The notes beneath the pieces were generated by a model. That model was not told the DNA's origin, did not search any database, and was given only the letters and a program-made list of their open reading frames with translations. DNA of 64,000 bases from an uncultured Methanobrevibacter sp. (lineage in GTDB: Archaea; Methanobacteriota; Methanobacteria; Methanobacteriales; Methanobacteriaceae), in assembly GCA_902774685.1 (NCBI GenBank), contig CACYJH010000024.1, forward strand, positions 1 to 64,000, given 5' to 3'. The stretch's first letter is position 1. Every line of letters begins with the position of its first letter. Below, piece after piece: positions 18,596-27,109 of this stretch. Both the position numbers and the translations under genes were made by a program.

Positions 18596-18628
18596 TAGGA
18601 AAATTCTTTTTTTCCTATTTTCTTTTTT
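18596..18628 (+). terminator. Hairpin plus T tract after the secreted protein gene
   Basis: TAGGAAAA (18596-18603) and TTTTCCTA (18610-18617) are a perfect 8-bp stem with a 6-nt loop, followed by TTTTCTTTTTTT. Confidence 0.65.
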
Positions 18629-18720
18629 TAAAAACATTTAAATTAAATATAAACAATAAATAAAACTTATTTTAGAAAAAATAAAATTATCACTCCTTAT
18701 TTTCCAATTTAAAGGTGCAA

Positions 18721-18751
18721 GCAAGTACTTGCATTCGAAAACCTTTATATT
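18721..18751 (+). promoter_or_regulatory. Palindromic operator-like site abutting a BRE/TATA promoter
   Basis: A perfect 12-bp palindrome GCAAGTACTTGC (18721-18732) lies 10 nt before the TATA box CTTTATATT (18743-18751), with a BRE-like purine stretch CGAAAAC between. It heads the small membrane-peptide gene at 18822. The predicted start is near 18775, giving a leader of about 45 nt. The placement suits a regulator that competes with TFB/TBP or activates them. Confidence 0.5.
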
Positions 18752-18821
18752 GTCGATTTAATAGAAATATGTTTAAGTCTAATTGAAATAACTAATTGAA
18801 ATAAATTCTAGAGGTGGAAAT

Positions 18822-18968
18822 ATGAGTATAATTTTATTAACTATTTTATTAACTATTTTAATTTTAATGGGATCAGCTCTTTCCCTTAGGAATGAAGAAT
18901 CTGAAGAAGCTGAAATCATTAATGAAATTAAAATTAAATATCCTGTTAGCACAAGATACTATGCATAA
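18822..18968 (+). CDS. 48-residue single-span membrane peptide
   Basis: Begins MSIILLTILLTILILMGSAL, one hydrophobic span (about residues 2-21). An acidic stretch RNEESEEAEIINEIKI and the tail KYPVSTRYYA follow. The SD GAGGTGG lies 5 nt before the ATG and is among the best in the window. It has its own TATA promoter with an adjoining palindrome and sits between two genes it does not overlap. Too short for confident homology. I infer a real small membrane protein, perhaps a regulatory subunit, from SD plus promoter plus composition. Confidence 0.65.
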   Translation: MSIILLTILLTILILMGSALSLRNEESEEAEIINEIKIKYPVSTRYYA

Positions 18969-19157
18969 TTAGGATAAAAAATAACAATTATTTTTTTTAT
19001 AACTTTATTTTAAATTTTAAACTTAATTTTTAATTATTAAACCTAATTTTTAATTATTTAATTACTTTTTTACTAAAACATTATTATTTTAAAAAATAAC
19101 TTTTTATTTTATTTTTAAGAAATTGTTTTATATTTATTTAAAAAAAAGAGTATAAGA

Positions 19158-19176
19158 ATTAAATTAATAATTTAAT
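19158..19176 (-). terminator. 8-bp hairpin covering the zinc-ribbon gene stop codon
   Basis: ATTAAATT (19158-19165) and AATTTAAT (19169-19176) with a 3-nt loop. The stop codon (19172-19174) lies in the stem. A run of seven Ts follows on the minus strand. Confidence 0.5.
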
Positions 19177-19444
19177 CCTTTGCCCATCTTTTAAGGTTTG
19201 GGAAAACCTCATTCATCATTTTTAAAGCTTCATCCATGTCAATGTCAGGATGAACTTCAACCATTTTTTCACTGCAGAAAGCAATCATATCTTCCATAGA
19301 CATGTCAGATGTGAATTCACCATCCTTAAAGCAGTACATGCAGTAATCCTCATTTTTAGAACCATCAGCATTGGTTCCGTAAAGTTCTTCAGTCATAGGC
19401 ATTGCGCAGGATTGACAGAATTTTTGATTTTCGAAATTTTCCAT
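19172..19444 (-). CDS. Putative zinc-ribbon domain protein
   Basis: 90 residues matching the small putative zinc-ribbon family. The segment KFCQSCAMPMTEELYGTNADGSKNEDYCMYCFKDGEFTSDMSMEDM carries two CxxC pairs (about residues 9-12 and 34-37), followed by a helical acidic tail ending KRWAKD. Members are found across bacteria and methanogens without known function. Monocistronic, ATG at 19444 preceded by an A+T-rich leader. Confidence 0.8.
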   Translation of the reverse strand: MENFENQKFCQSCAMPMTEELYGTNADGSKNEDYCMYCFKDGEFTSDMSMEDMIAFCSEKMVEVHPDIDMDEALKMMNEVFPNLKRWAKD

Positions 19445-19633
19445 AATATCATTTCCTAATTTGAGTAAACATATATATTAAAATCAATAGTATTATAAGT
19501 TTCGAAAGAGCATTTAAAGAGTATTTTATTTGCAGTATTTTGTAAAATTTATATACTATCTAAATTAAAAATAACTATATAAATTTTTATAAAAATAATC
19601 TAAAAACTATTTAAAAATAATTTAAGTGATTTT

Positions 19634-20089
19634 ATGTCAGACGTATTATTAAAAACTACAGGACAAATTATAGGACATTTCAATGCATATAAAGGTTCCA
19701 GACCAGCATTTCATGGAGAACATGTTGTCATTGTAAGAGGAATCAGCCGTGACCAAATCGAAATTGATGATATGGAAGCTAAAATAGCAGAACTTAAAGA
19801 CATTCTTCATGCAGAAGAAGCGGATGTCATGTCAGATGACGGTAAAGAATTTGTAGAAAAGGTAGATTCTTACATAAGAGATGCTGAAGCTGCTGATACA
19901 GCACCAGATAATGGTGGAATTCTCAAAATGAAAGAACAATTGGAAGCTATGGGACTCCATGTTGAGTACAAACTCTTCCTAATGCCTAATGTAGGTGCTT
20001 TTGTAGCAATCTGGAAAGACAAATCTGGATTCGGACCATTATATGTTGAAGTAACCGCATCCGAAAGAGGAGACGGTGAAGAGATATAA
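19634..20089 (+). CDS. Conserved methanogen protein, probably DUF2120 family
   Basis: 151 residues, soluble and acidic. The N-terminus MSDVLLKTTGQIIGHFNAYKGSRPAFHGEHVVIVRG is followed by a long helix (MEAKIAELKDILHAEE). The end carries VEYKLFLMPNVGAFVAIWKDK and VEVTASERGDGEEI. I assign DUF2120 from memory of the GSRP...VIVRG pattern and cannot verify it. AAGTGAT precedes the ATG by 4 nt. cofG follows 75 nt downstream and may be in the same transcript, suggesting but not proving a link to methanogen cofactor metabolism. Confidence 0.6.
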   Translation: MSDVLLKTTGQIIGHFNAYKGSRPAFHGEHVVIVRGISRDQIEIDDMEAKIAELKDILHAEEADVMSDDGKEFVEKVDSYIRDAEAADTAPDNGGILKMKEQLEAMGLHVEYKLFLMPNVGAFVAIWKDKSGFGPLYVEVTASERGDGEEI

Positions 20090-20164
20090 AATAAAAATCC
20101 AATAACTTATCCTAATTTATTAATAATTTATTAAATTAAAAATTAATCAAAAAACTGGTGAAAA

Positions 20165-21295
20165 ATGTCTAATCTATCCAATATTGATTTTGAAAACCTT
20201 AGTCGAGACGACTTGAAAAGTATTTTAGAATGCAAAAAAGAAGACATTCTAGAACTAATGAGCTTGGCTAATTCAAAAAGAGAAAGCAATTTTGTCACAT
20301 ATTCCAAAAATGTGTTCATCCCACTTACAAAAATATGCAGAAATGATTGCGGCTACTGTGCATTCAAACAAAGTCCGGATGATCCAGATGCAATCATATT
20401 GATGGAGAAAGATGAAGTCTTGTCCACATTAAAGGAAGCTGAAAAATATGGCTGTAAGGAAGCATTGTTTACAATAGGTGAAGATGCAGATACAGAACCT
20501 GCTGTAAAGGCAAAGTTAGACAAATTAGGCTATGAAAACATGGTAGACTACATTTACGACATCTGCAAAATGACTGTTGAGGAAACAGAGTTATTCCCAC
20601 ATACAAATGCAGGAAACTTCTCATATGAAGATATGAAAAAATTAAAGGAATACAATATCTCAATGGGAATGATGCTTGAAAATTCATCAGAGAGGTTAAT
20701 GAACACCATAGCACATGAAAAAAGTCCTGGAAAAGATCCTAAATTGCGTATTGAAACTATAGAAAATGCTGGAAAGCTCAATATTGCATACACAACTGGA
20801 ATATTAATTGGAATCGGTGAAACAAAAGAGGAAATAGCTGATTCATTGCTAAAAATAAAAGAGATTTGTGATAAGTATGGCCACATTCAAGAAGTAATCA
20901 TTCAAAACTTCACTGTAAGTCCTGGAATTGAGATGGAAGACCATGAAGAGCCAAGTCTTTTAGAAATGGTTAGAACTGTTGCAGCTGCGCAACTGCTTTT
21001 CGATGAGGATGTTTCAGTTCAGGTCCCACCAAATTTGAACTATGAAACCAGCCAAATATTCCTTCTCTGCGGTACTGATGACTGGGGTGGAGTATCCCCA
21101 CTTAGTGAAGATTATATAAATCCATCATCCCCATGGCCAACTCTTGAAAGATTGGAAAAACTGACTAATGATGCGGGATACCAATTAAAAGAAAGATTGG
21201 CAATATATGAAAAATACATAAATGAAAAATATATAGAAAATCCAGTTTTATTGGAAAAAACAAAAAGAGCACAAGAAGAGATTGAAAATAACTAA
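20165..21295 (+). CDS. cofG: 7,8-didemethyl-8-hydroxy-5-deazariboflavin synthase, CofG subunit
   Basis: 376-residue radical SAM enzyme. The cluster motif is CRNDCGYCAF (about residues 59-68). Downstream signatures are FTIGEDADTEPAVK, ELFPHTNAGNFSYEDM and SMGMMLENSSERL, then IQNFTVSPGIEMEDHEEP and PPNLNYETSQIFLLCGTDDWGGVSPLSEDYINPSSPWP. With CofH it joins the tyrosine- and diaminouracil-derived parts into the F420 chromophore. GGTGA precedes the ATG. A 9-bp hairpin with T tract follows. Confidence 0.96.
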   Translation: MSNLSNIDFENLSRDDLKSILECKKEDILELMSLANSKRESNFVTYSKNVFIPLTKICRNDCGYCAFKQSPDDPDAIILMEKDEVLSTLKEAEKYGCKEALFTIGEDADTEPAVKAKLDKLGYENMVDYIYDICKMTVEETELFPHTNAGNFSYEDMKKLKEYNISMGMMLENSSERLMNTIAHEKSPGKDPKLRIETIENAGKLNIAYTTGILIGIGETKEEIADSLLKIKEICDKYGHIQEVIIQNFTVSPGIEMEDHEEPSLLEMVRTVAAAQLLFDEDVSVQVPPNLNYETSQIFLLCGTDDWGGVSPLSEDYINPSSPWPTLERLEKLTNDAGYQLKERLAIYEKYINEKYIENPVLLEKTKRAQEEIENN

Positions 21296-21318
21296 TCTCT
21301 TCCAATTATTTTTAATAA

Positions 21319-21355
21319 TTAAGAGAAAAACAATTCTCTTAAACTATTTTTTAAA
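21319..21355 (+). terminator. Hairpin plus T tract after cofG
   Basis: TTAAGAGAA (21319-21327) and TTCTCTTAA (21334-21342), a perfect 9-bp stem with a 6-nt loop, followed by CTATTTTTTAAATT. It sits in the 60-base gap between convergent cofG and the reductase gene. Confidence 0.65.
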
Positions 21356-22543
21356 TTATAAAAAGATTCTACCTAATTTTAAAAGTGATTTTGGATCTGC
21401 TTTGATAACCAATTTGACCAATTCACTTGTGGTTACCTTATCAAATTCCATTTCCTTGAATTTATGAGCAATCTTATTGATTCCCTCATCATCTAAAGTC
21501 CATAGATACTCAGTGACTTTAGTGTACTTTTGCATTTCACTGCCCATCTCATCCAAGTATAACTTTTCATATTTCTTGAGGAATTTCTTGGAACAGTCCC
21601 CTGATTTTATGGCTTCTGCAGCAACTTCACCAGCGAATCTTCCACCTAACATACCATTAGTTATTCCTCCACCGGTTAGTGGATTTACTTGACTTGCAGC
21701 ATCTCCACAAAGCATGATATTGTCACCGTACATTTCCTTGACAAGACCGCCTACAGGGTCTCCACCAGCATTCAATTCAACTGCCTGAGCCTCTTGAGTT
21801 GCATAACAATTGTCTACAGCATCAACAAGGTATTCATAAGCAGGCTTTTCAGCCATATTTGTAATGATTCCGAGACCTGCATTTACAACATCCCCACCTT
21901 TAGGGAAGAGCCAGAAATAGCCTCCTGGAGCTACACTACCAAAATAAAACTCCAAATAATCATTTCTTTCCATTTTGACATTGCACATTTCGAACTGTAC
22001 ACCTGCCACCATATGCTGAGGCTTGATATATGCATTCAATCCAGCCCATTTAGCTACATGACTTTCAGGACCATCTGCACCAATTATGATTTTTGCATGG
22101 ATATCGAAGATTTCACCCATGGATTCACAAGTTACAATGAATGTTCCATCTTCTTGTCTTTTAAGACCTTTGGCTTGGGTTTTAATTTTAATTTGTGCAC
22201 CTTCCCTTGCAGCTTCCATTGCCATATGCTTATCAAAGACCTTACGTTCCAATACATAACCTGCATCAGGCAAATCGATTTGGTCCTCACTAAGCCATAC
22301 ATCAGTGCCGTCAGGAGCAACGAATCTTACACCACGAATTTCGTTGGTAATCCAATGAGGATCCGCTTCAAGGTCCAATTTTTCAAAAATCCTTTTTGAA
22401 ACCCCTTCAGCACATCTTTTAGGAAATCCAATTTCAGATTTCTTATCTATAATAATTACATCTGCCCCGCCTTTAGCTGCAAATCTTGCAGCTGAAGAAC
22501 CAGCAGGTCCACCACCAATTACCAATACATCAGTCTCAATCAT
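21356..22543 (-). CDS. Geranylgeranyl reductase family, digeranylgeranylglycerophospholipid reductase
   Basis: 395-residue FAD enzyme that saturates the isoprenoid chains of archaeal lipids. An N-terminal Rossmann motif VIGGGPAGSSAARFAAKGG (about 7-25) is followed by the FAD-linked segments GADGPESHVAKWAGL (about 163-177) and MLCGDAASQVNPLTGGGITNGMLGGRFAGEVA (about 278-310). The family substrate-side motif appears as YFGSVAPGGYFWLFPKG. Other members reduce menaquinone or bacteriochlorophyll side chains; in a methanogen the lipid role is most likely. Convergent with cofG. Confidence 0.9.
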   Translation of the reverse strand: MIETDVLVIGGGPAGSSAARFAAKGGADVIIIDKKSEIGFPKRCAEGVSKRIFEKLDLEADPHWITNEIRGVRFVAPDGTDVWLSEDQIDLPDAGYVLERKVFDKHMAMEAAREGAQIKIKTQAKGLKRQEDGTFIVTCESMGEIFDIHAKIIIGADGPESHVAKWAGLNAYIKPQHMVAGVQFEMCNVKMERNDYLEFYFGSVAPGGYFWLFPKGGDVVNAGLGIITNMAEKPAYEYLVDAVDNCYATQEAQAVELNAGGDPVGGLVKEMYGDNIMLCGDAASQVNPLTGGGITNGMLGGRFAGEVAAEAIKSGDCSKKFLKKYEKLYLDEMGSEMQKYTKVTEYLWTLDDEGINKIAHKFKEMEFDKVTTSELVKLVIKADPKSLLKLGRIFL

Positions 22544-22587
22544 AATAATTCATCCTACTATAATATAATCTTATGACGAATGATTAT

Positions 22588-22656
22588 AAAAAATTTTTTA
22601 CTAAATCCTCTCAAAATTTTCTAATTAATCCTTGGAGAATTTTTTAATAAATCCTC
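22588..22656. repeat. Three tandem 23-bp copies, the last being the 3' end of taw2
   Basis: Units at 22588-22610, 22611-22633 and 22634-22656 share the pattern AATTTTTTAnTAAATCCTC with exact 23-base spacing. The third unit contains the taw2 stop codon and last codons (ARIY), so the gene end appears to have been copied downstream twice and has since drifted. Confidence 0.7.
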
Positions 22657-23408
22657 GCATCCAATACTATATGCTCTACACCAGGAGCATATCTTTTAAT
22701 CTTTTGAATATTCAAAACTTCAACTTCCCTCTCACCACACTCAAAAGCAACTTGCTTCACTCTTTCGTATGGGCGGGTTTCAATTAGCTTATCTGGAACA
22801 GTTTCATGATAATGGATTATTCCACCATCCTTGACACATTCCATAGCTGGGCGTAAGAAGTGATGAGTTGTCTTGACATATCCCATCAATACCCGATCTG
22901 CAGAATATTTAGGAGCCTCTACAGCACAATCCCCTAAAATAGGAACCATCCTATCATATTCTGCCTTTTCATTAATTTTATTCAATTCAATGTTATTTTT
23001 CAAGAAATGATAGGAATTTGGGTTTATTTCAATTGAATAGATTTGCTTTGCTTGGCTATGAACACCAATTGGAATGGAAAAATAGCCGATTCCAGCAAAC
23101 ATGTCCACCACAGTTTCACCTTTGCCAACCAATTTGGCAATTCTGAGTCTTTCATTATTGTTTCCTTTGGCCCACATCACTTTAGATAGGTCCAAATTAA
23201 AGAGACAGCCATTTTCCTTATGAATTGTTTCTGTCTCATTTCCATATAAAATACTTATGGTAGGCTCTCTTTTCTGCCCTTCAATCTGATCAATTTTAAT
23301 GATGGATTTGACATTATGGCGAGCTGCAATTGATTCCAAATTATCTGAAATATCCTCATCAAACTTGCTGTCAACTATTAAAATATCTCCAATCTTCTTC
23401 CATTTCAA
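22644..23408 (-). CDS. taw2: tRNA(Phe) (4-demethylwyosine37-C7) aminocarboxypropyltransferase
   Basis: About 255 residues. It transfers the aminocarboxypropyl group of SAM to the tricyclic base at position 37 of tRNA-Phe in wyosine synthesis. Signatures: LDLSKVMWAKGNNNERLRIA, SAM loop VVDMFAGIGYFSIPIG, and DRVLMGYVKTTHHFLRPA with IHYHET. The MGY tripeptide in place of the catalytic NLP/NPPY separates Taw2 from Trm5. I place the start at TTG 23408 (then KWKKIGDIL) because GGTGA lies 4 nt upstream; an ATG at 23438 would add ten hydrophobic residues and has GAGG only 2 nt away. Confidence 0.85.
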   Translation of the reverse strand: MKWKKIGDILIVDSKFDEDISDNLESIAARHNVKSIIKIDQIEGQKREPTISILYGNETETIHKENGCLFNLDLSKVMWAKGNNNERLRIAKLVGKGETVVDMFAGIGYFSIPIGVHSQAKQIYSIEINPNSYHFLKNNIELNKINEKAEYDRMVPILGDCAVEAPKYSADRVLMGYVKTTHHFLRPAMECVKDGGIIHYHETVPDKLIETRPYERVKQVAFECGEREVEVLNIQKIKRYAPGVEHIVLDARIY

Positions 23409-23438
23409 AAAATCACCAAGAAAATAATAAAAAATCAT

Positions 23439-24048
23439 ATCCTCAATTCAATAATTATAATTTATTTTAATAAATAAAATATTTTTTGTAAATAACTATC
23501 TAAAAATAACTACAATAACTCAAACTAAATTAAACTAAATTAAAAACATTTATATAATACAAAATTAATAATAAATGTAAATACATTAAAATAAATTAAA
23601 GTTATTAAAATCAATATTGATTATTTAATAAAAATATTGATTAGAATTAGGTAGTTTGAATTAAAATATAAAAAAATTAAGTTAAATTAAAAATAAAGAG
23701 CATATCAATCTAAAATAATAAAATAATTCCCTATTAAGAAATATAGAAATTACGATAAAATAAATCATATGATGGAAATTATTTAAAAATTATCCAAAAT
23801 AACGAAACTATTATATATAATGTATAACATAATATGAATAGGTTAGGAAAAGAGTTATAATTGTAAGCATTATTAGTTTTATCTATTTATATAACTTAAT
23901 GAAACCTAACGATTTTCTAATTTTAATAATAATTTCAATCATTTTTAAATAGTATATTAAAAATTTATACTTTTAGATTATAATTTATTATTTAAGATTA
24001 TTTTATGCTTTAAATTTAATTTTACATTATTATACGAGGTGTATTAAT
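23439..24048. other. 610-base divergent gap, taw2 to psmB
   Basis: Very A+T rich. A TATA-like element (TTATATATAA, 23811-23820) is followed 21-27 nt later by GTTAGG (23842-23847), which can pair with CCTAAC (23905-23910), enclosing a second helix GTTATA/TATAAC (23854-23859, 23890-23895). This could be a small structured RNA or a psmB leader. A nearer TATA-like AATTTATAC (about 23964-23972) probably serves psmB. Nothing else is recognised. Confidence 0.35.
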
Positions 24049-24621
24049 ATGGCTGATAAAAACACTTTTGAAGGTACAACCACTGTAGGTATTACCTGTG
24101 TAGATGGTGTTGTATTTGCAAGCGAAAGAAGAGCAAGTATGGGAAACCTTGTTGCTCACAAAGTAGCTGAAAAAATATTCAAAATTGATAATCATATTGC
24201 AGCAACCATTGCAGGATCTGTTAGATTAAGAAATGGTAAGGATATTAGTATCGAAGCAGCTGCATCTGTAAGTTCTAACATATTACGCTCCTCACCTGCA
24301 TATGTACAAACTCTTATCGGAGGAGTAGATGACACTGGTGCATCCATTTATTCTTTAGATGCAGCAGGTGGTATGATTAAAGATACCTTCATCTCTACCG
24401 GTTCAGGTTCTACATTTGCATATGGTGTTCTTGAAGACAGATTCCACGAAGACATCACTGTAGAAGAAGCTAAAGAATTAGCATTAAGAGCTATCAAAGC
24501 AGCTACAGAAAGAGATACCTATTCTGGAAATGGATTCTTAGTAGCGGAAGTTACTAAAGACGGATTCAAAATGTTAGAAAAAGAAGAAGTTGAATCTATT
24601 ATTGAGAAAATCAATAAATAA
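24049..24621 (+). CDS. psmB: Proteasome beta subunit
   Basis: 190-residue precursor of the 20S proteasome catalytic subunit. A 9-residue propeptide (MADKNTFEG) precedes the nucleophile Thr10 in TTTVGITCVDGVVFASERRASMGNLVAHK. The fold continues with AATIAGSVRLRNGKDISIEA and FISTGSGSTFAYGVLEDRF. Autocatalytic removal of the propeptide exposes the N-terminal threonine; the subunit assembles with alpha rings to degrade proteins delivered by PAN or similar ATPases. A strong SD (GAGGTG) lies 8 nt before the ATG. The 3' end is followed by an imperfect copy of itself. Confidence 0.97.
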   Translation: MADKNTFEGTTTVGITCVDGVVFASERRASMGNLVAHKVAEKIFKIDNHIAATIAGSVRLRNGKDISIEAAASVSSNILRSSPAYVQTLIGGVDDTGASIYSLDAAGGMIKDTFISTGSGSTFAYGVLEDRFHEDITVEEAKELALRAIKAATERDTYSGNGFLVAEVTKDGFKMLEKEEVESIIEKINK

Positions 24622-24670
24622 AAAAATTCAATTAAAAGTTGAATCTATTGTTGAAAAAATCAATAGCTAA
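24589..24670. repeat. Imperfect duplication of the psmB 3' end
   Basis: The last 33 bases of psmB including the stop (24589-24621) recur at 24638-24670 with 29 of 33 identical, period 49. Both copies keep the reading frame (VESI-EKIN then stop), so the second is a decayed duplicate of the gene end. Confidence 0.8.
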
Positions 24671-24798
24671 AAAATATATACGAATTATTATTTTTTAACT
24701 TTATTTTACAACTAATTTTACATATTACAGTATAGATAGTATATGCAATAAATTAAGTAAACATCTTTTTTATGACACACAAGCTGTTTATTTAAGTG

Positions 24799-24837
24799 AG
24801 AATATTGAATTCAAATTCGTAGATTATTCAATATTCT
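24799..24837. other. Perfect 12-bp hairpin between psmB and the aCPSF1 gene
   Basis: AGAATATTGAAT (24799-24810) and ATTCAATATTCT (24826-24837), 15-nt loop, followed on the plus strand by TTTAATATTTTTTTC. It lies about 180 nt past psmB and 195 nt before aCPSF1, in a 410-base gap without ORFs. A terminator or a structured leader is possible. Confidence 0.5.
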
Positions 24838-25031
24838 TTAATATTTTTTTCATTAACCCTTTAAAAATCTAGTCCATTTAATAGATATTTTTGAAAAAAC
24901 CATGAACGGCTTATTTAAAAATTAACCAAAATTTACTTAACGAATATTCCAAGATAATCATAAAGAATCCAAGGAAATATTGATTTTATACCATATGCTA
25001 ATTTTATACGTCTATTTTTCGAAGTGATAAT

Positions 25032-26942
25032 ATGGCTTCAAACGTTTTAGAAGAAATCAAACAAAAAATCATGAAAAAACTACCTGATGAAGTTCAATTA
25101 GCTAATATTGAATTTGAAGGTCCTGAGGTTGTTATATATACAAAAAACCCAGACATTGTAGCGGACAATGGGGACTTAATCAGAAACTTAGCAAAAGAAC
25201 TTAGAAAAAGGATTATAATCAGATCAGACAAATCAGTTTTATTGGATTATGAGGAAACCATTCAAAAAGTAAGGGAAATCGTTCCAGAAGATGCTGAAAT
25301 AACCAACATTACTTTTGATGAAGTGACAAATGAAGTGGTTATCGAAGCAACCAAACCGGGACTTGTAATTGGAAAATATGGAGTAACCTCCAGAGAAATC
25401 GTAAGAAAAACCGGTTGGGCTCCAAAGATTTTAAGAACTCCTCCAATCAGATCTGACATAATCGATAGAATCAGAAATACCTTAATGCGCAACAGTAAGG
25501 AAAGAAAGAAAATCTTACAGACTTTAGGTGCAAGAATCCACCAAGGCGGAAAATATGATAATGAATGGACAAGATTAACCGCAATGGGAGGATTTAAAGA
25601 GGTAGGACGTTCTTGTATGTTACTTCAAACTCCAAACAGTAGAGTATTGCTCGATTGTGGAGTGAATGTAGCTGGCCAAGATGAAAAAAGTTCATTCCCA
25701 ATGCTCGGAGTTCCTGAGTTTTCAATTCAAGACCTTGATGCTGTTGTAGTATCTCACGCTCACTTGGACCACTGTGGATTCATTCCTTACCTTTACCACT
25801 ATGGATACGAAGGCCCTGTTTACTGTACCACTGCAACAAGAGATTTGATGACATTATTGCAATTGGATTACATTGATATTGCACATAGGGAAAACAACCC
25901 ACTTCCTTTCAATATAAAGCATGTGCAAAAAATGATCAAACATACCATCACTCTTGATTATGGGGAAGTAACTGACATTTCTCCAGACATTAAATTGACT
26001 TTGCATAATGCTGGACACATTTTAGGTTCTGCTATGTGCCACTTCCACATTGGTGACGGAGCACACAACTTGCTTTATACTGGAGACTTCAAATATGAAA
26101 GAAGCAGATTATTGGAAGCTGCAACCACAAGATTCCCAAGAGTGGAAAGCTGTATTATGGAAAGTACATATGGTGGACATGAGGATGTGACCCCTTCAAG
26201 AAACAATGCAGAAAAAGAATTGATGAAAACCATCTACAAAACCTTGAAACGTGGTGGAAAAGTATTGGTTCCTGTATTTGCAGTAGGAAGGGCACAAGAA
26301 TTGATGATTGTGCTTGAGGAATACATGCGTCATGGAATGATTTCAGAAGTGCCAATCCACCTTGACGGTATGATTTGGGAAGCAACTGCAGTGCACACTG
26401 CAAGACCTGAATACTTAAGCAAGGATTTAAGAGACCAAATTTTCCATATGGGAAGAAACCCATTCATTGCAGAATCATTCAATAAGGTTCAAAACAATGC
26501 TGAAAGAAAACAGATTGTTGAAGGAGAACCTTCAATCATACTTTCAACATCAGGTATGTTAACAGGAGGAAACTCTGTAGAGTACTTCAAATGGTTATGC
26601 GAAGATAAAAGAAACACAATTGTTTTCGTAGGTTACCAATCTGAAGGATCTCTTGGTAGAAGAATCCAAAAAGGACACAAAGAGTTACCATTTGAAGATG
26701 AAACAGGTAAAACAAGAGTCTACAATGTAAAAATGGAAGTAAAAACCATTGAAGGATTCAGTGGTCACTCCAACAGAAGACAATTGATGGAATTTGCAAA
26801 AAGATTGCATCCAAGACCTGATAAGATCATTACCTGTCACGGAGACCCATATAAAGCAGTTGACTTGGCTTCAAGTATTCACAGAAGTTATAAGGTTGAG
26901 ACTAAAACTCCACTAATTCTTGAAGCAACAAGACTTCAATAA
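25032..26942 (+). CDS. KH-domain beta-CASP ribonuclease / transcription termination factor aCPSF1 (FttA)
   Basis: 636 residues. Two N-terminal KH-type domains (about 1-150; [18 protein letters not shown]) precede a metallo-beta-lactamase domain with HxHxDH in [20 protein letters not shown] (about 240-259). A beta-CASP domain follows ([45 protein letters not shown]) and the final histidine motifs are [11 protein letters not shown] and [10 protein letters not shown]. Archaeal aCPSF1 cleaves nascent RNA at U-rich sites and ends transcription. GTGAT precedes the ATG. Its own stop codon lies in a perfect 12-bp palindrome. Confidence 0.96.
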   Translation: MASNVLEEIKQKIMKKLPDEVQLANIEFEGPEVVIYTKNPDIVADNGDLIRNLAKELRKRIIIRSDKSVLLDYEETIQKVREIVPEDAEITNITFDEVTNEVVIEATKPGLVIGKYGVTSREIVRKTGWAPKILRTPPIRSDIIDRIRNTLMRNSKERKKILQTLGARIHQGGKYDNEWTRLTAMGGFKEVGRSCMLLQTPNSRVLLDCGVNVAGQDEKSSFPMLGVPEFSIQDLDAVVVSHAHLDHCGFIPYLYHYGYEGPVYCTTATRDLMTLLQLDYIDIAHRENNPLPFNIKHVQKMIKHTITLDYGEVTDISPDIKLTLHNAGHILGSAMCHFHIGDGAHNLLYTGDFKYERSRLLEAATTRFPRVESCIMESTYGGHEDVTPSRNNAEKELMKTIYKTLKRGGKVLVPVFAVGRAQELMIVLEEYMRHGMISEVPIHLDGMIWEATAVHTARPEYLSKDLRDQIFHMGRNPFIAESFNKVQNNAERKQIVEGEPSIILSTSGMLTGGNSVEYFKWLCEDKRNTIVFVGYQSEGSLGRRIQKGHKELPFEDETGKTRVYNVKMEVKTIEGFSGHSNRRQLMEFAKRLHPRPDKIITCHGDPYKAVDLASSIHRSYKVETKTPLILEATRLQ

Positions 26943-26963
26943 TCAATAAAATTATTGATTATT
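26938..26963 (+). terminator. 26-bp palindrome containing the aCPSF1 stop codon
   Basis: AATAATCAATAA (26938-26949) and TTATTGATTATT (26952-26963) are perfectly complementary. The stop codon is bases 26940-26942. T-rich DNA follows about 20 nt later. Confidence 0.55.
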
Positions 26964-27109
26964 ATTTAAATTATCATTAATTTTTAATATAATATAAATA
27001 ATAGCTAAAACAAATATTAAAATGTTAACTATTATTTAACTAGTATAACTAATTATTTAATAGCCAAAGAAAATAAAAACTTTAAAAAAATTATTATTAG
27101 GTGAATTTT

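Noticed and set aside
21689-22399. 236-codon plus-strand ORF
   Set aside because: Antisense to the geranylgeranyl reductase, which has unmistakable FAD motifs.
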